Assembly (NCBI GenBank): GCA_003640645.1
Contig: QGHH01000001.1
Span: 1-64,000 of the forward strand
Direction of reading: 5' to 3'
DNA: 64,000 bases
Origin: Fredinandcohnia aciditolerans
GTDB taxonomy: Bacteria > Bacillota > Bacilli > Bacillales > Bacillaceae_L
Part shown: piece by piece, positions 62,910 to 64,000 of the stretch
Position numbering within the stretch: the stretch's first letter is position 1
Layout of the letters: each line of letters begins with the position of its first letter
Made by a program: the position numbers and the translations under genes
The notes under the pieces: generated by a model
What the model was told of the DNA's origin: nothing
Databases searched by the model: none
What the model saw: the letters and a program-made list of their open reading frames with translations, nothing else

Positions 62910-62938
62910 TTAGACATTCATCTTATCTAAATTATAAA
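62910..62938 (+). promoter_or_regulatory. candidate promoter of the YeiH-family gene
   Basis: TTAGAC, 17-bp spacer, TATAAA, giving a leader of about 70 nt. It overlaps a short sequence (62886-62904) also found in element copy C. Confidence 0.5.
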
Positions 62939-63015
62939 GGAAGAACTTTAAGGTGTGAAGGGTGTCCACGATATGGTAAGATAAAACTTATTATATATAT
63001 TGAGGGATGGAACAC

Positions 63016-64000
63016 GTGGGTAATGCAAATCTACAAGTATCACAATCTTACGAAAAAAAATCTTTTTTGTTAGAGCATACACAAACACTTCGAAATAAAC
63101 TTCCTGGTGTGGCTCTTGTTTTTATTATAGGCGTTTTGGCGAACTCATTAGGTAAGGATTTTCCGTTGATCGGTGGGGCTGTAATTGCAATTATCATCGG
63201 AATCATGATCCGAAACTTTTTGGGAATACCGACTGTTTTTTCGGAAGGTATTTCCTATACGTTAAAAATGCTACTTAAGACTGCAATTGTTCTTCTTGGT
63301 TTCGGCCTTAGTTATGCCAGTATTTTTCAACTAGGGTATGAAGCAATTCTATTAGTTGTTGTAGCGGTTTTAGCAGGAATTCTTTTTACATTTTTATTGG
63401 CCAAACTCTTTAAGTTGAGTGGAAATATTCCAATTCTGGTTTCTCTAGGAACGGCGATATGCGGTGCAACAGCAATTGTGACATCAAGCCCAATTGTTCG
63501 TGCAAAAGAGGAAGAAACAGCATATGCGATTAATACCATCTTTGCTTTTAATGTATTGGCGGTGTTATTCTACCCGTTAATAGGACAAATTTTTTCCATG
63601 CCAGACCATATTTTTGGAATATGGGCAGGGGTCGCAATACACGATACATCATCTGTAGTAGCTGCTGGATATAGCTATAGCAATACTGCTGGCGATACCT
63701 CTGTCATCATCAAGTTGATCCGAACACTCATGCTCGTGCCTGTTACTCTCATTCTATCTATCATTATTTCTATGAAATCAAAGGGAGCTGCGGGCAGCAA
63801 AGTGAGGATCAGTAAGGTATTTCCGATTTTTATCTTATTTTTCGCTGGAGCGGTGGCGGTCAATACCATCTTCCCGCTTCCAACATCGATTACAAGCATA
63901 ACAGATGGGGTTGCCAAATTTCTAATCCTTATGGTCATGGCAAGTGTGGGTCTTGGTACTGATTTCAAAAAAATCAAATCAGTTGGCCTTCGTCCATTAT
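63016..64000 (+). CDS. YeiH-family (UPF0324) transporter, cut by window end
   Basis: The frame runs off the window after about 328 codons. It encodes a multi-helix membrane protein with SLGTAICGATAIVTSSPIV and HDTSSVVAAGYSY, typical of the UPF0324/YeiH family (putative sulfate or anion exporters). The N-terminal 35 residues are polar, then at least eight helices follow. I favour the GTG at 63016, nine bases from GAGGG; an ATG at 63007 leaves no space to that site. The product is incomplete here, so the C-terminus cannot be judged. Confidence 0.85.
   Translation, partial: MGNANLQVSQSYEKKSFLLEHTQTLRNKLPGVALVFIIGVLANSLGKDFPLIGGAVIAIIIGIMIRNFLGIPTVFSEGISYTLKMLLKTAIVLLGFGLSYASIFQLGYEAILLVVVAVLAGILFTFLLAKLFKLSGNIPILVSLGTAICGATAIVTSSPIVRAKEEETAYAINTIFAFNVLAVLFYPLIGQIFSMPDHIFGIWAGVAIHDTSSVVAAGYSYSNTAGDTSVIIKLIRTLMLVPVTLILSIIISMKSKGAAGSKVRISKVFPIFILFFAGAVAVNTIFPLPTSITSITDGVAKFLILMVMASVGLGTDFKKIKSVGLRPL

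Noticed and set aside
62852-63073. 73-residue + strand frame before the YeiH gene
   Set aside because: It starts in a terminator stem, covers the promoter and overlaps the transporter start in another frame.

Overview
The window looks like a chromosomal segment of a low-GC, endospore-forming Bacillaceae (Bacillus sensu lato). Gene order follows the B. subtilis yla-ykt-speA-pdh-def-rnjA and yku-ykw-pts neighbourhoods, and many products are recognisable by that lineage's names (YlaH, YktA, YktB, RpoY, YkuS, YkuJ, DarB, YkyB, YkwC, SR1P). I see no rRNA, tRNA, phage, insertion sequence or CRISPR. The species cannot be named from the sequence alone.

Region 1 (1-9.4 kb): ylaH, typA, ylaF, an inositol monophosphatase, yktB, yktA, a nitronate monooxygenase-like gene, speA and the dual-function RNA gene sr1 encoding SR1P, with a promoter and two CcpN-like boxes. 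Region 2 (9.6-20.5 kb): slp, the pyruvate dehydrogenase operon pdhABCD read leftward from a leader of about 500 nt that carries repeats, ykyA, def, an unlisted 23-codon gene, rpoY-rnjA and ktrC. Region 3 (20.6-33.4 kb): a heterodimeric ABC exporter, peroxiredoxin/thioredoxin pair ykuU-ykuV, ykuS, ccpC with its own operator, darB, ykuJ, a metallo-beta-lactamase-fold hydrolase, a Tat-exported phosphoesterase (ykuE), a GGDEF-EAL protein and ykyB.

Region 4 (33.5-41.3 kb): a probable spore or cell-surface pair (DUF1906 glycosidase-like protein and a Tyr-rich protein with six lectin-like repeats), a multi-PAS histidine kinase, short lysine-rich and YjcZ-type proteins, ykwC and ykwB. Region 5 (41.4-42.4 kb): a non-coding array of about 18 units with a strict 52-bp period, each holding a hairpin. 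Region 6 (42.5-58.4 kb): ptsHI, ykrA, an alpha/beta hydrolase, a moxR-DUF58-DUF4129 operon, ptsG and glcT, a membrane histidine kinase and a cystine symporter. ptsHI and ptsG are separated, but each carries its own nearly identical GlcT antiterminator/terminator leader. Region 7 (58.5-64 kb): small hypotheticals, a thioredoxin-like protein, recQ, and a YeiH-family transporter cut by the window end.

Themes: central carbon control (pdh, CcpC, CcpN/SR1, GlcT-PTS), second messengers (DarB for c-di-AMP, GGDEF-EAL for c-di-GMP), redox defence, and sporulation-linked genes. The most unusual content is intergenic: the 52-bp array, a dispersed hairpin element whose same end lies just upstream of four genes, and a second dispersed repeat family.
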